From NCBI RefSeq assembly GCF_002217355.1, contig NZ_MUHA01000007.1, positions 183,519-247,518 on the forward strand: DNA of 64,000 bases. Direction: 5' to 3'. Of this stretch, positions 32,943 through 41,982 are shown piece after piece. A program made the translations under genes and the position numbers. The notes under the pieces are model-generated. The model ran no database searches. It saw nothing but the letters and a program-made list of their open reading frames with translations, and was not told the DNA's origin. Every line of letters begins with the position of its first letter. Within the stretch, counting starts at the first letter, position 1. Source of the stretch: Flavobacterium oncorhynchi. Its GTDB lineage: Bacteria; Bacteroidota; Bacteroidia; Flavobacteriales; Flavobacteriaceae.

Positions 32943-35003
32943 TTACCAAATTTTTACTCTTTTATCTGTACTTACAAACATTTTATCACCGCTCTTAATT
33001 CCAAAAGTAGTGTAAAAAACGTCCATGTTTTGAATAGGAACATAAGCTCTGTACATTCCCGGAGAGTGCGGGTCTGTTTTTACTTGATTTTTTATCGCTT
33101 CGTCTCTTGATTTTGTTCTCCAAACTGTTGCCCAAGAAATAAAGAAACGCTGATCTGGTGTAAAACCGTCAATTAAACCAGGATTCCCGTGCTTCTTTAA
33201 ATACAACTGCAATCCATCGTAAGCTGCATTTATTCCACCTAAATCTCCAATGTTTTCACCCAATGTAAATTTACCATCTACATGAATTCCCGGCAAAGGC
33301 TCTAATGCGCTGTATTGATCTGCTAATTTATCGCCAAGTGCTGTAAATTGTTTTAAATCTTCGGGCGTCCACCAGTCTACAAGATTTCCTTCGGCATTAT
33401 AACGTGCCCCAGAATCATCAAAACCATGTGAAATTTCATGCCCGATTACAGCTCCGATTCCGCCATAATTTACAGCTTCGTCAGCTTGATAATTGTAAAA
33501 CGGCGGCTGTAAAATTGCTGCTGGAAAAACAATTTCGTTGTAAGATGGATTGTAATACGCATTTACCGTTTGCGGTGACATTCCCCATTCTGTTTTATCA
33601 ACTGGTTTGTTTAATTTTTCAATTCCTTTTTTGAAGTTCCATTTTGCTATATTACGCGAATTATCGAAATAACTTCCACCTTCTGCAATACTTTTAATTT
33701 CAAGTGCTGAGTAATCTTTCCATTTATCAGGATACCCTACTTTAATGGTGATTTTGTTTAATTTTTCAATTGCTTTTACTTTCGTTTCTGCAGACATCCA
33801 AGTTAAGTTGTTGATACGATTTTGGTATGCAGTAATTACATTTTGAATCATATCTAAAGCTTTGGTTTTAGCTTCAGCTGGAAAAACTTTCTCAACGTAC
33901 AATTTACCAAGTGCTTCACCAACACTATTATTTACAATTTGTAATGCTTTTTCTTCACGCGGCAATTGTTTTATTGCTCCTCTTAAAGTTTTGCTGTAGA
34001 AATCGAAATTAGCCGTTTCAACATCTGTTGATAATTTCGTTGCATAAGTATGGATTAAATCCCATTTTAAATACTCTTTCCATTGTCCAACTTTGTTAGC
34101 TGTAAAAACAGTTTGAAGCGCTTTCATGTATTTAGGCTCCATAACTACAACTGTATCAAGCTTTGCTAAACCTATTCCAGTAAAATAAGCTTCCCATTTT
34201 ATAGCTGGTGTTAACTTTTGAAGTTCAGCAATTGTCATTGGATTATACTGCAAACGGCTGTCTCTGCTTTCAACACGATTTAATCTTGGTTTTGACAATT
34301 CTGTTTCTAAAGCTAAAATAGCCGAAGCACTTTGTTTTGATTTCTCTGGAGATTCGCCAATAAACTGCATCATCTTTGCAACATGCAATAGGTATTTTGC
34401 ACGTTTTTCTTTAGAATCTTTATCTTCTGAAATATAATAATCTTTATCAGGTAATCCCAATTGGTTAACTCCAAGATATACCGAATTTTTAGAACTGTTT
34501 TTTTCATCTGAACCTACATAAGTTCCGAAAAAACCAGCTGCACCTTCTTGCTCAACTTCGGTTAAATATTTTTGAAGATCCGCTACGCTTTTAATTGCAT
34601 CAATTTTTTTCAAATAAGATTGTAAAGGTGCAATTCCTTGTTTGTTTCTGCCTACAGTATCAAGAACTGTTGCAAATAAATTTATTGCTTTTCCTTGATC
34701 AGTATCTGATTTGTACTTTGGGTTTTTTGATGCTTCTTTTAGGATAGACATTGCATCTTTGTCTGTTCTCTTTATCAATTCATTGAAACTTCCCCATGTT
34801 GTACGATCACTTGGAATTTCGGTTTTACTTAACCAAGTTCCATTTACATATTGAAAAAAGTCCTGACCTGGACTAACTTTGGTATTCATGTAAGAAACAT
34901 TAATACCAGGCTCTTTTGGAGCTGCGTTTTGTGCTTTAACTGCAGTTAATGAAAACATTACAGAAAAGACACAAAATAAGGGTTTTGTAAATTGTTTGTT
35001 CAT
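32943..35003 (-). CDS. M13-family zinc metallopeptidase (copy 2)
   Basis: The 686-residue paralogue has a signal peptide (NKQFTKPLFCVFSVMFSLTAVKAQ), the zinc motif HEISH and LGENIGDLGG in the same places as copy 1. Residues from about 440 to the end agree almost completely with copy 1, whereas the first 400 differ widely. The DNA of the shared part shows many third-position differences, so the likeness reflects selection on the catalytic domain rather than a very recent copy. The N-terminal lobes may recognise different peptides. Confidence 0.95.
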   Translation of the reverse strand: MNKQFTKPLFCVFSVMFSLTAVKAQNAAPKEPGINVSYMNTKVSPGQDFFQYVNGTWLSKTEIPSDRTTWGSFNELIKRTDKDAMSILKEASKNPKYKSDTDQGKAINLFATVLDTVGRNKQGIAPLQSYLKKIDAIKSVADLQKYLTEVEQEGAAGFFGTYVGSDEKNSSKNSVYLGVNQLGLPDKDYYISEDKDSKEKRAKYLLHVAKMMQFIGESPEKSKQSASAILALETELSKPRLNRVESRDSRLQYNPMTIAELQKLTPAIKWEAYFTGIGLAKLDTVVVMEPKYMKALQTVFTANKVGQWKEYLKWDLIHTYATKLSTDVETANFDFYSKTLRGAIKQLPREEKALQIVNNSVGEALGKLYVEKVFPAEAKTKALDMIQNVITAYQNRINNLTWMSAETKVKAIEKLNKITIKVGYPDKWKDYSALEIKSIAEGGSYFDNSRNIAKWNFKKGIEKLNKPVDKTEWGMSPQTVNAYYNPSYNEIVFPAAILQPPFYNYQADEAVNYGGIGAVIGHEISHGFDDSGARYNAEGNLVDWWTPEDLKQFTALGDKLADQYSALEPLPGIHVDGKFTLGENIGDLGGINAAYDGLQLYLKKHGNPGLIDGFTPDQRFFISWATVWRTKSRDEAIKNQVKTDPHSPGMYRAYVPIQNMDVFYTTFGIKSGDKMFVSTDKRVKIW

Positions 35004-35029
35004 TTTCGAGTGTGATTTTTGTGTTAATA

Positions 35030-35037
35030 CAAAAATA
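35030..35037 (-). promoter_or_regulatory. TAnnTTTG element of the upstream M13 gene
   Basis: Minus-strand TATTTTTG lies 26 nt before the ATG at 35003. The -33 partner is weak. Confidence 0.45.
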
Positions 35038-35274
35038 TTGTTAATATTTGGAATTTTGTGTTAAAATCAAAGCAATAATTAACGGCAGTATTTTAGTAAA
35101 AAGTATAACCTCCGCCATTTCTGCTTTTTAAGATTTAAACCCTCTGCAATTTCTAGAAAGTAAGTTTTGGCAGTGTGTGCATTTAATTATAAAATCTGTG
35201 AAATCTACGTGAAACAAAAAGCATTGCATACTTTACAAGATTAAAAAAATCAAAGCTGTTAAAAAGCGTTATAA

Positions 35275-35308
35275 TTGTGCCTTTTAAAATGCTCTTTTCG
35301 TATTTTTG
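35275..35308 (+). promoter_or_regulatory. promoter of the SCO gene
   Basis: TTG at 35275-35277 and TATTTTTG at 35301-35308 are 23 nt apart and precede the ATG at 35324 by 15 nt. Confidence 0.55.
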
Positions 35309-35323
35309 CGCCAAATTGTTTTT

Positions 35324-35989
35324 ATGAAATCGCTTCTATACAAATACCGCAAATTCTTTATTGTATTAATTGTCTTTTCGGTTGTCACTATATCTTTATT
35401 TTATTCGGCTTTAAAACCACAAAAAACGCTGCCTATTTTTAATCCTGCCGATGTTAATCCGGAATTAGTTGACAGCACTGTTCAATACAAAAGTAAATAC
35501 CATACAATTGCTGATTTTTCGTTTGTAAATCAAAATGGAGATACAATTACTCAAAAAAACTACGAAGGGAAAATTTATGTTGCTGATTTCTTCTTTACAA
35601 CCTGCGGTTCTATCTGTCCAAAAATGACAACAAACCTTGAAGAGGTTCAAAAAGCCGTTTTAAACAATCCAAAAGTTATGCTGCTTTCGCATACTGTTTT
35701 TCCTGAAGTGGACAGCATTCCCGTTTTGAAAGCTTATGCAGTAAAACATGGTGTTGTAGACAGCAAATGGAATTTGGTTACGGGCGACAAAAAAGAAATC
35801 TATACGATGGCCAGAAAATCGTATTTGGCGGTAAAATTAGGTCGACCTGATCAATTGTACGATATGGTTCATACCGAAAATTTTGTTTTGGTTGATCAAA
35901 AAAGACGTGTTCGCGGTTTTTATGACGGAACGAATAAAGAAGAAATTAAACGTCTGCTGGAAGACATCGATTTCTTGTGTAAGGAGTAA
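35324..35989 (+). CDS. SCO1/SenC-family copper chaperone-like protein
   Basis: The 221-residue protein has an N-terminal membrane anchor (FFIVLIVFSVVTISLFYSAL) and a thioredoxin-fold domain with VADFFFTTCGSICPKMTTNL, whose Cys-x3-Cys is the copper-binding CxxxC of SCO proteins. A downstream His in DMVHTENFVLVDQKRRVRGFYDG completes the usual ligand set. It would deliver copper to the CuA site of cytochrome oxidase or act as a thiol reductase. ATG 35324 is chosen because the in-frame TTG at 35306 lies within the promoter. Confidence 0.9.
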   Translation: MKSLLYKYRKFFIVLIVFSVVTISLFYSALKPQKTLPIFNPADVNPELVDSTVQYKSKYHTIADFSFVNQNGDTITQKNYEGKIYVADFFFTTCGSICPKMTTNLEEVQKAVLNNPKVMLLSHTVFPEVDSIPVLKAYAVKHGVVDSKWNLVTGDKKEIYTMARKSYLAVKLGRPDQLYDMVHTENFVLVDQKRRVRGFYDGTNKEEIKRLLEDIDFLCKE

Positions 35990-36038
35990 AATCCTCAATT
36001 TTTAGAAAGATTTAGCATTTTCAGGTGTGTTAAATGCC

Positions 36039-36067
36039 TTGAAATAAAGAATTATTGCCTATTTTTG
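36039..36067 (+). promoter_or_regulatory. promoter of the feoAB operon
   Basis: TTG at 36039-36041 and TATTTTTG at 36060-36067 are 18 nt apart, and the start at 36093 follows about 25 nt later. No Fur or DtxR box was recognised in the short interval. Confidence 0.5.
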
Positions 36068-36092
36068 CAATCTAAACTCAATCTAAATAAGC

Positions 36093-36332
36093 TTGCAAAA
36101 TACAATCCACACCCTGAAAAAAGGCGATAAAGCCATTATCAAAGATTTTGATATCGATTTGATTCCTTTAAAATTATTAGAGATGGGTTGTTTGCCGGGC
36201 AGCTTAGTCGAAATGCTTCAAATTGCTCCTTTTGGAGATCCTTTATATTTAGATATAAATGGTTCGCATGTAGCCATACGTGTTGAAACTGCTCGTGAAA
36301 TTGAAGTTGAACTTATCAAAAACAATTTGTAA
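36093..36332 (+). CDS. feoA: ferrous iron transport protein A
   Basis: The 79-residue protein has the small SH3-like FeoA fold: LKKGDKAIIKDFD, LKLLEMGCLPGSLVEML and GDPLYLDINGSHVAIRVETA. FeoA assists the FeoB iron channel on the cytoplasmic side. The start appears to be a TTG, as no ATG precedes the conserved KKGDKA. Its stop overlaps the feoB start (TAATG). Confidence 0.9.
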   Translation: MQNTIHTLKKGDKAIIKDFDIDLIPLKLLEMGCLPGSLVEMLQIAPFGDPLYLDINGSHVAIRVETAREIEVELIKNNL

Positions 36333-38431
36333 TGAGCATTCAAAATATCAATGTTGCCCTTATTGGGAATCCAAATACTGGAAAGACTTCTGTTTTTAAT
36401 CAACTTACGGGTTTAAATCAACAAGTGGGGAATTATCCTGGAATTACGGTTGAGAAAAAAATAGGTTTCTGTAAATTACCGCATAACATCAAAGCTAATA
36501 TTCTGGATTTGCCTGGAACGTACAGTTTAAATGCTAGTTCGATGGACGAAAGTGTTGTTATTGAACTTTTACTGAACAAAAACGACAAATTGTATCCAGA
36601 TGTTGCTGTAGTAGTTACTGATGTTGAAAACTTGAAACGAAATTTACTGATTTATACTCAAATAAAAGATCTTGAAATTCCGACGATTCTAGTTATCAAT
36701 ATGTCTGATCGTATGGAAAGTAAGGGAATTAGTTTAGACATTCCGTATTTAGAAGAAAAACTAAAAACTAAAATTGCTTTAGTAAGTTCTCGCAAAGGTT
36801 TAGGAATTGAGCAATTAAAAGAATTAATTGTTTCCTATAAAACAATTCCGCACGAACCATGCTTAAATGCTTCTGTAATTGATCCTGAATATTTTGAAAA
36901 TTTACAAAAAGCATTTCCAAATCAATTAATGTACAAATTGTGGCTGGTAATTACGCAGGATGTTAATTTCTCGAATTTAGATCGAAATGAAATCCGAAGC
37001 ACTTTTACCAAATCACATTCAGAATTAAAACGTCTGCAGCAAAAAGAAACCATTAAAAGGTATCAATTTATAAATGATGTTTTAAAGGAAGGTTTAAAAG
37101 TTGATGCCTCGATAGCAAAAGATTTTAGAGCAAAACTAGATCGTGTTTTAACTCATAAATTTTGGGGTTATGCTATTTTTCTAGGTATTTTGTTTGTCAT
37201 TTTCCAGTCTATTTTCAGCTGGTCGACAATACCAATGGATTTCATTGACAGCTCTTTTGCATCGTTAAGCAGCTGGGTTGCTGATGAACTGCCAAGCGGT
37301 ATTTTAACCGATTTACTTTCGCAGGGAATTATTCCAGGAATTGGGGGAGTTATTATTTTTATTCCGCAAATTGCCTTCTTGTTTTTATTTATTTCGATTC
37401 TGGAAGAGAGTGGTTATATGAGTCGTGTTGTTTTTTTAATGGATAAAATAATGCGCAAATTTGGGCTTTCGGGAAAAAGTGTTGTGCCGTTAATTTCAGG
37501 AACAGCTTGTGCGATTCCGGCAATTATGGCGACACGAAATATCGAAAACTGGAAAGAGCGTTTAATTACTATTTTGGTAACACCATTTACAACTTGTTCT
37601 GCGAGATTACCTGTTTATGCGATTATGATTTCGTTAGTGATTCCTAATAAACGTGTTTTAGGAATTTTCAATCTGCAGGGATTGTCTTTGATGTTTTTGT
37701 ATTTACTAGGATTTGTTGCCGCTATACTTTCGGCATATGTTTTAAATAAGGTTTTAAAACTAAACTCAAAATCGTATTTTGTTGTTGAAATGCCAAGTTA
37801 CAAATTACCGCTTTTGAAGAATGTTGGAATCAATGTTGTCGAAAAAACGAAAGCTTTTGTTCTTGGTGCTGGTAAAATTATCTTAGCAATATCTGTTATT
37901 TTATGGTTTTTAGCTTCTTTTGGCCCTGGAAAAGATTTTAACGATGCGGAAAACATTGTAAAGGAAAGATTCGCAAATACGACTTTAAATGAAGTTCAAT
38001 TTGAAAATGAAGTGGCTTCTCAAAAAATAGAGAATTCTTATATCGGGATTATGGGTAAAGCTATCGAACCTGTAATTTCGCCTTTGGGTTATGATTGGAA
38101 AATTGGAATAGCCATTATTAGTTCTTTTGCCGCTCGTGAAGTTTTGGTGGGAACTCTAGCAACAATTTACAGTGTTGGAGACAGTGATAATGAATCGACA
38201 ATTAAGAGCAAAATGCAAAAGGAAGTTAATCCTGAAACAGGCGAAAAGATATTCAATTTTGCCAGCGGCATTTCATTGCTGCTATTTTATGCTTTTGCGA
38301 TGCAGTGTGCCAGTACATTAGCAATTACAAAAAAAGAGACAAATTCATGGAAATGGCCTGTTGCACAACTTTTCTTTATGACTGGACTGGCTTATTTTAC
38401 AGCTCTTTTGGCTTATCAATTTTTAAAATAA
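36332..38431 (+). CDS. feoB: ferrous iron transporter FeoB
   Basis: The 699-residue protein has an N-terminal GTPase domain (ALIGNPNTGKTSVFNQLTG, LDLPGTYSL for G3 and a NMSD-type VINMSDRMES for G4), a helical regulatory segment, and two Gate domains of membrane helices with SGTACAIPAIMATR and FTTCSARLPVYA. It imports Fe(II) through the inner membrane. The start overlaps feoA by one base. It is followed by a tiny cysteine-rich gene. Confidence 0.96.
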   Translation: MSIQNINVALIGNPNTGKTSVFNQLTGLNQQVGNYPGITVEKKIGFCKLPHNIKANILDLPGTYSLNASSMDESVVIELLLNKNDKLYPDVAVVVTDVENLKRNLLIYTQIKDLEIPTILVINMSDRMESKGISLDIPYLEEKLKTKIALVSSRKGLGIEQLKELIVSYKTIPHEPCLNASVIDPEYFENLQKAFPNQLMYKLWLVITQDVNFSNLDRNEIRSTFTKSHSELKRLQQKETIKRYQFINDVLKEGLKVDASIAKDFRAKLDRVLTHKFWGYAIFLGILFVIFQSIFSWSTIPMDFIDSSFASLSSWVADELPSGILTDLLSQGIIPGIGGVIIFIPQIAFLFLFISILEESGYMSRVVFLMDKIMRKFGLSGKSVVPLISGTACAIPAIMATRNIENWKERLITILVTPFTTCSARLPVYAIMISLVIPNKRVLGIFNLQGLSLMFLYLLGFVAAILSAYVLNKVLKLNSKSYFVVEMPSYKLPLLKNVGINVVEKTKAFVLGAGKIILAISVILWFLASFGPGKDFNDAENIVKERFANTTLNEVQFENEVASQKIENSYIGIMGKAIEPVISPLGYDWKIGIAIISSFAAREVLVGTLATIYSVGDSDNESTIKSKMQKEVNPETGEKIFNFASGISLLLFYAFAMQCASTLAITKKETNSWKWPVAQLFFMTGLAYFTALLAYQFLK

Positions 38432-38437
38432 AACACC

Positions 38438-38560
38438 ATGATACAAGAAATAATTGCTTTTGGAATCCTTTTTATTGCGGTCGCTTTTTTGATCAAAAAG
38501 TTTTTTTGGAAATCTAAAAAGAAAAAAGACTGTGGTGATGGTAATTGCGGGTGTTCATAG
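38438..38560 (+). CDS. FeoB-associated Cys-rich membrane protein, 40 aa
   Basis: An ATG 7 bases after the feoB stop opens a 40-codon frame: one membrane helix (EIIAFGILFIAVAFLI), a Lys-rich turn, and the tail DCGDGNCGCS. This matches the small FeoB-associated cysteine-rich family often placed after feoB in Bacteroidota. It may tether or sense iron at the FeoB channel; role inferred from position and composition. It is too short for usual ORF cut-offs. Confidence 0.8.
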   Translation: MIQEIIAFGILFIAVAFLIKKFFWKSKKKKDCGDGNCGCS

Positions 38561-38645
38561 GAAAAAGGTTCTGGGTTGCTGAGGTTCTAAGATTTAGAAG
38601 AGCTTTGGCTTGATTCAGCTATACAAATGACTGATATTTTAAAAA

Positions 38646-39029
38646 ATGGCAAATTTCATTTACTGTTTATTCTTCATATCCTTAAATTTATCAATATTTT
38701 TAATACTTTCTAAAAAAGTTCTTTTAAATCGATACATCAATTTAGGCATTGCCTCTTTTTTTATAATTGTATATTTAATACATCAATTAAATCTCTTTGT
38801 TGATCAAATAAATGCATCAGACTTTAGAAAAATATGCTTTTTTAGTATTGCTCTAATATTCTGGTTTTATCTCAATAGCTTTTTATTAAAACAAATAGAA
38901 CCTAAAAAAAACACTCTAAATTATTTCAATAAAGGCATATTTATCTTCGTAAAAAAAGGTTTTCTAATTTATCTTCTTTATACGATGACAACAATAACTC
39001 AAATTGACTGGGTCTATCGGATAAACTAA
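38646..39029 (+). CDS. membrane protein of unknown function, 127 aa
   Basis: The 127-residue product is mostly hydrophobic, with four likely membrane segments, including FIYCLFFISLNLSIFLIL and ICFFSIALIFWFYLNSFLL. No domain is recognised. Its codon usage is unusually rich in TTT, ATT and AAA, partly a result of hydrophobic content. It follows a short AAGGTTCTAAG-type repeat (38566-38600) and precedes repeat copy B. Confidence 0.55.
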   Translation: MANFIYCLFFISLNLSIFLILSKKVLLNRYINLGIASFFIIVYLIHQLNLFVDQINASDFRKICFFSIALIFWFYLNSFLLKQIEPKKNTLNYFNKGIFIFVKKGFLIYLLYTMTTITQIDWVYRIN

Positions 39030-39086
39030 AACCCAAAAAATCCATAAAATTCTAAGTCTAACTCGTTGGGGGTAATTACAAAAAAA

Positions 39087-39226
39087 TCAACACATAGAAA
39101 CATAGATTTTATACCTAAAAAAGGAGACAAAAAGAGACTCGTTTCTTTCGCATAGCACAGCTATGTGTATTTTAAAAAAGTGAAACGCCTAATTTTTGCC
39201 TGCAAAACCTATGTTTCTATGTGTTG
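39087..39226. repeat. palindromic repeat with AACACATAGAAACATAG arms (copy B)
   Basis: The left arm AACACATAGAAACATAGATT is identical to copy A at 23941-23960. The right arm AACCTATGTTTCTATGTGTT (39207-39226) pairs with it. The interior shares GCTATGTG and AGTGAAACGCCT with copy A. Confidence 0.75.
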
Positions 39227-39291
39227 AAAATAATTGCTTCCAACAAGTTAACTTTAGAAAAGTATTATTTCACAGAGATGCTCAAAGTAAA

Positions 39292-39340
39292 AACACAAAG
39301 CCTCGCAGAGAATTAAAAATCTTTGCGAGGCTTTGTGTTT
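39292..39340. terminator. long hairpin AACACAAAGCCTCGC / GCGAGGCTTTGTGTT
   Basis: The arms at 39292-39310 and 39321-39339 pair at 18 of 19 positions across a 10-nt loop. It lies between a + strand and a - strand gene and probably terminates both transcripts, although the T-run is short. Confidence 0.8.
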
Positions 39341-39368
39341 ATTTGCTGAATATTTGCGAAACAAAAAC

Positions 39369-40022
39369 TTACTTCACTCCTTCCCACTCTGCATAAAACT
39401 GGGCTAGAAATGTTTCCATAAAACGATGTCTTTCGGCCGCAATTTGTTTTCCTTTTTCGGTATTCATTTTATCTTTTAGGAGCAAAAGCTTTTCGTAAAA
39501 GTGGTTTATTGTTGGCGCACTATTTTTCTTGTACTCTTCTTTTGTCATATTTGTCACCGGCGCAATTTCGGGATTGTGCAAGGCTCTATTTTTGAATCCT
39601 CCGTAATTAAATGCTCTTGCAACTCCAATTGCTCCAATAGCATCTAAGCGATCAGCATCCTGAACAACATCTAATTCTATGGAAGAGAACTTTTTTTCAA
39701 AATTTCCGCCTTTATAAGAGATATTTTCAATGATATTGACAACGTGCTGTATAATTTCTTCTGAAACATTTTCTGACTCTAAAAACAACCGTGCAGTTTT
39801 GGGGCCAATTGTCTCGTCTCCGTTATGAAACTTACTATCGGCAATATCATGAAGTAAAGCTCCTAATTGAACAACAGTAAGGTCACAATTGGTATCATTT
39901 GCAATTAAAAGTGCATTCTTGTAAACACGTTCGATATGAAACCAGTCGTGTCCGCCTTCGGCATCATTTAATTTCTCTTTTACAAAAGTGATTGTTTTGA
40001 TTATAAGTTCAGAATTATTCAT
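39369..40022 (-). CDS. HD-domain phosphohydrolase
   Basis: The 217-residue protein has the HD motif set: His25 in GGHDWFHIERV, His58-Asp59 in ALLHDIADSKF and a downstream Asp in VVQDADRLDAIGAIGVARAF. The layout is that of bacterial YedJ-like metal-dependent phosphohydrolases acting on nucleotides or related phosphate esters. The substrate is unknown. It is convergent with the 127-aa membrane gene. Confidence 0.88.
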   Translation of the reverse strand: MNNSELIIKTITFVKEKLNDAEGGHDWFHIERVYKNALLIANDTNCDLTVVQLGALLHDIADSKFHNGDETIGPKTARLFLESENVSEEIIQHVVNIIENISYKGGNFEKKFSSIELDVVQDADRLDAIGAIGVARAFNYGGFKNRALHNPEIAPVTNMTKEEYKKNSAPTINHFYEKLLLLKDKMNTEKGKQIAAERHRFMETFLAQFYAEWEGVK

Positions 40023-40097
40023 AAGTGGTATTTAGTTTGTAATAAAAGCATTCTGATCAAACAGATTTTTATTGGCTTTTATATTTAAAATAAAAAA

Positions 40098-40133
40098 GTT
40101 GATTGTTAAAGCTTTAAGACTTTAACAATCAAC
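40098..40133 (-). terminator. terminator of the desaturase gene
   Basis: GTTGATTGTTAAAG (40098-40111) pairs perfectly with CTTTAACAATCAAC (40120-40133). On the minus strand the hairpin is followed by a T-run (TTTTTTA), as expected for the desaturase transcript ending at 40200. Confidence 0.8.
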
Positions 40134-40199
40134 AATGTTTTCAATATCAACTGCAAAAATCAATTTTAAATCTAAAATCAGTAATCTGCAATCTAAAAT

Positions 40200-41192
40200 C
40201 TATAATCTCGCTGGTTCAACCCATTTAAAGATATGTCCTTCAGCAGGAATTACTAATCTTTCAGAAATTCTAGCCATACGAGCTGGTAATTTCATTAAGT
40301 AATCACGTGCTTTTTCTGCTTCATCAGTCAAATTAGTAACTTTGTCAATTTCCCATTTGTTGATTAATTTCTGCATAATATCAACATAATCGTTAGCTGT
40401 GTAAACACCAATACGTTGTGCTGAATCTGAGAATTGCTCAAAAGCGGTGCTTATTTTTTGGCCTGATTCTCTTAAAAAGTGAGCTGGCATAACAATTTTC
40501 TGCTTCATCATGTATTGAAAAGCCAGCATCATTTCGCTTGGATCAACCTGGAAAATTCTGGTAACAAATTCGCTGTAAGCATGATGATGACGCATTTCGT
40601 CACCTGCAATCATTTTACACATTTTAGACAACTTGTTATCACCAAATTTCTTAGCGATTTGTGCTACTCTATTGTGTGAAACATAAGTTGCTAATTCCTG
40701 AAAACTGGTGTATACAAAGTTTTTGTACGGATCAGTTCCTGTTCCAATATCAAAACCGTCGTTAATTAAATGCTGTGTTGTCATTTCGATTTCACGCATA
40801 TTTACACGACCAGACAAATACAAGTATTTATTTAAAAGATCACCGTGACGGTTCTCTTCTCCTGTCCATTGTCTAATCCATTTAGACCAGCCATTGCCGC
40901 CATTTTCTACTTGGTTTATACCTTCTACATCCATTAACCAAGATTCATATGTTGGCAAAGCTTCTTCGGTAATTGTATCACCTACAAGCGTTACCCAGAA
41001 ATCGTATGGCAGTTCTTTGGCAATTTCACGCAATTCTTTTACCTCTTCAAAAAAGTTTTCACCTTCAGAATTAGGCAAAAAATCAGACGGCTGCCAAATT
41101 TTTTCCACAGGAATTAAATACTGTTCAACGAAGCTGTCAACGTTTTTTTCCAAAAACTGCATCACTTCTAATCTAATGTTTTTTATAGACAT
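40200..41192 (-). CDS. acyl-ACP desaturase (diiron, stearoyl-ACP type)
   Basis: The 330-residue protein has two diiron motifs, EENRHGDLLNKYLYLSG and GDEMRHHHAYSEF, in a four-helix ferritin-like fold. The spacing is that of soluble delta-9 acyl-ACP desaturases. It introduces a cis double bond into an acyl-ACP with O2 and reduced ferredoxin, to keep membranes fluid. No ferredoxin gene is adjacent. A PlsC-type acyltransferase gene lies 43 nt upstream on the same strand, so lipid use is plausible. Position of the double bond is inferred. Confidence 0.9.
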   Translation of the reverse strand: MSIKNIRLEVMQFLEKNVDSFVEQYLIPVEKIWQPSDFLPNSEGENFFEEVKELREIAKELPYDFWVTLVGDTITEEALPTYESWLMDVEGINQVENGGNGWSKWIRQWTGEENRHGDLLNKYLYLSGRVNMREIEMTTQHLINDGFDIGTGTDPYKNFVYTSFQELATYVSHNRVAQIAKKFGDNKLSKMCKMIAGDEMRHHHAYSEFVTRIFQVDPSEMMLAFQYMMKQKIVMPAHFLRESGQKISTAFEQFSDSAQRIGVYTANDYVDIMQKLINKWEIDKVTNLTDEAEKARDYLMKLPARMARISERLVIPAEGHIFKWVEPARL

Positions 41193-41235
41193 TACTTATT
41201 TTAAATTTGGATTTAAGTTTAGCTTTTTACTAAAA

Positions 41236-41982
41236 TTAAATCTGTTTATACTCGTTTACTCCTTCTACAACTTCCTTTTCTGTCAAAGCCATTAGTTCTG
41301 CAAAATCATACTCTTTTACAGCCATTGCTTTATGCACTGTAAAGGTAAGGCGATTTCCTAAACCAACAGGAAACATTCCATAACGCACCATTTTCCATGA
41401 ATTGTTAATACTTACTGGCACAACATACGCTGAAGGCGCATATTTACATAGAATTTTTAAACCGCTTTGGGCAAATTCTTTTGGTTTTCCAGTTTTGCTG
41501 CGGGTTCCTTCTGGAAAAATCACAGCAGATCTAGTGTTTTTTTCGATATATTCAGACAAGCCTTTGATTACTGGAATCGCTTGTTTAGGGTCTTTACGGT
41601 CAATTAGTACAGATCCTCCGTGACGTAAATTAAAAGATACACTCGGGATTCCGCTTCCTAACTCCTTCTTACTTACAAATTTACAATGAAAACGTCTAAA
41701 GTACCAAATCATTGTCACGATATCGTACATACTTTGATGATTTGAAACGAAAATAAGCGGTACTCCTTTAGGAATTGTATCTACACCTTCAATTTTATAG
41801 GTTGTTCCAACTAGATTTGTACATTTTAAAAGGCAAAAGTTCAAGTAATCAACGCTTTTTTTATGCGCCTGATAACCAAAAAGGTTTAAACAAACCCATT
41901 GTATCGGATGAAAAACCGCTAAGCATAATCCAAAACATAAATAATAAATTACAGATATAGGATACGAAATTACCTTTTGCAT
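41236..41982 (-). CDS. plsC: 1-acyl-sn-glycerol-3-phosphate acyltransferase (PlsC-like)
   Basis: The 248-residue protein has an N-terminal hydrophobic anchor, the HxxxxD catalytic motif in VSNHQSMYDIVTM and the substrate motif FPEGTRSKTGKPKEF. It acylates lysophosphatidic acid in the inner membrane. It is transcribed with the desaturase gene downstream and divergently from rnpA. Confidence 0.9.
   Translation of the reverse strand: MQKVISYPISVIYYLCFGLCLAVFHPIQWVCLNLFGYQAHKKSVDYLNFCLLKCTNLVGTTYKIEGVDTIPKGVPLIFVSNHQSMYDIVTMIWYFRRFHCKFVSKKELGSGIPSVSFNLRHGGSVLIDRKDPKQAIPVIKGLSEYIEKNTRSAVIFPEGTRSKTGKPKEFAQSGLKILCKYAPSAYVVPVSINNSWKMVRYGMFPVGLGNRLTFTVHKAMAVKEYDFAELMALTEKEVVEGVNEYKQI

Larger units (their letters stand above)
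35004..35323. other. 320-bp divergent promoter region
   Basis: No gene is seen. The region carries a TAnnTTTG element for the M13 gene on the minus strand (35030-35037), an AT-rich centre, and the forward promoter of the SCO gene (35275-35308). A short stretch near 35198-35220 resembles the AAATCTGTG-type dispersed words. Confidence 0.6.
39030..39368. other. 339-bp gene-free region with a repeat and a terminator
   Basis: The region holds palindromic repeat copy B (39087-39226) and then a hairpin terminator (39292-39340) between convergent genes. No open frame longer than a few dozen codons is plausible here. Confidence 0.7.
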
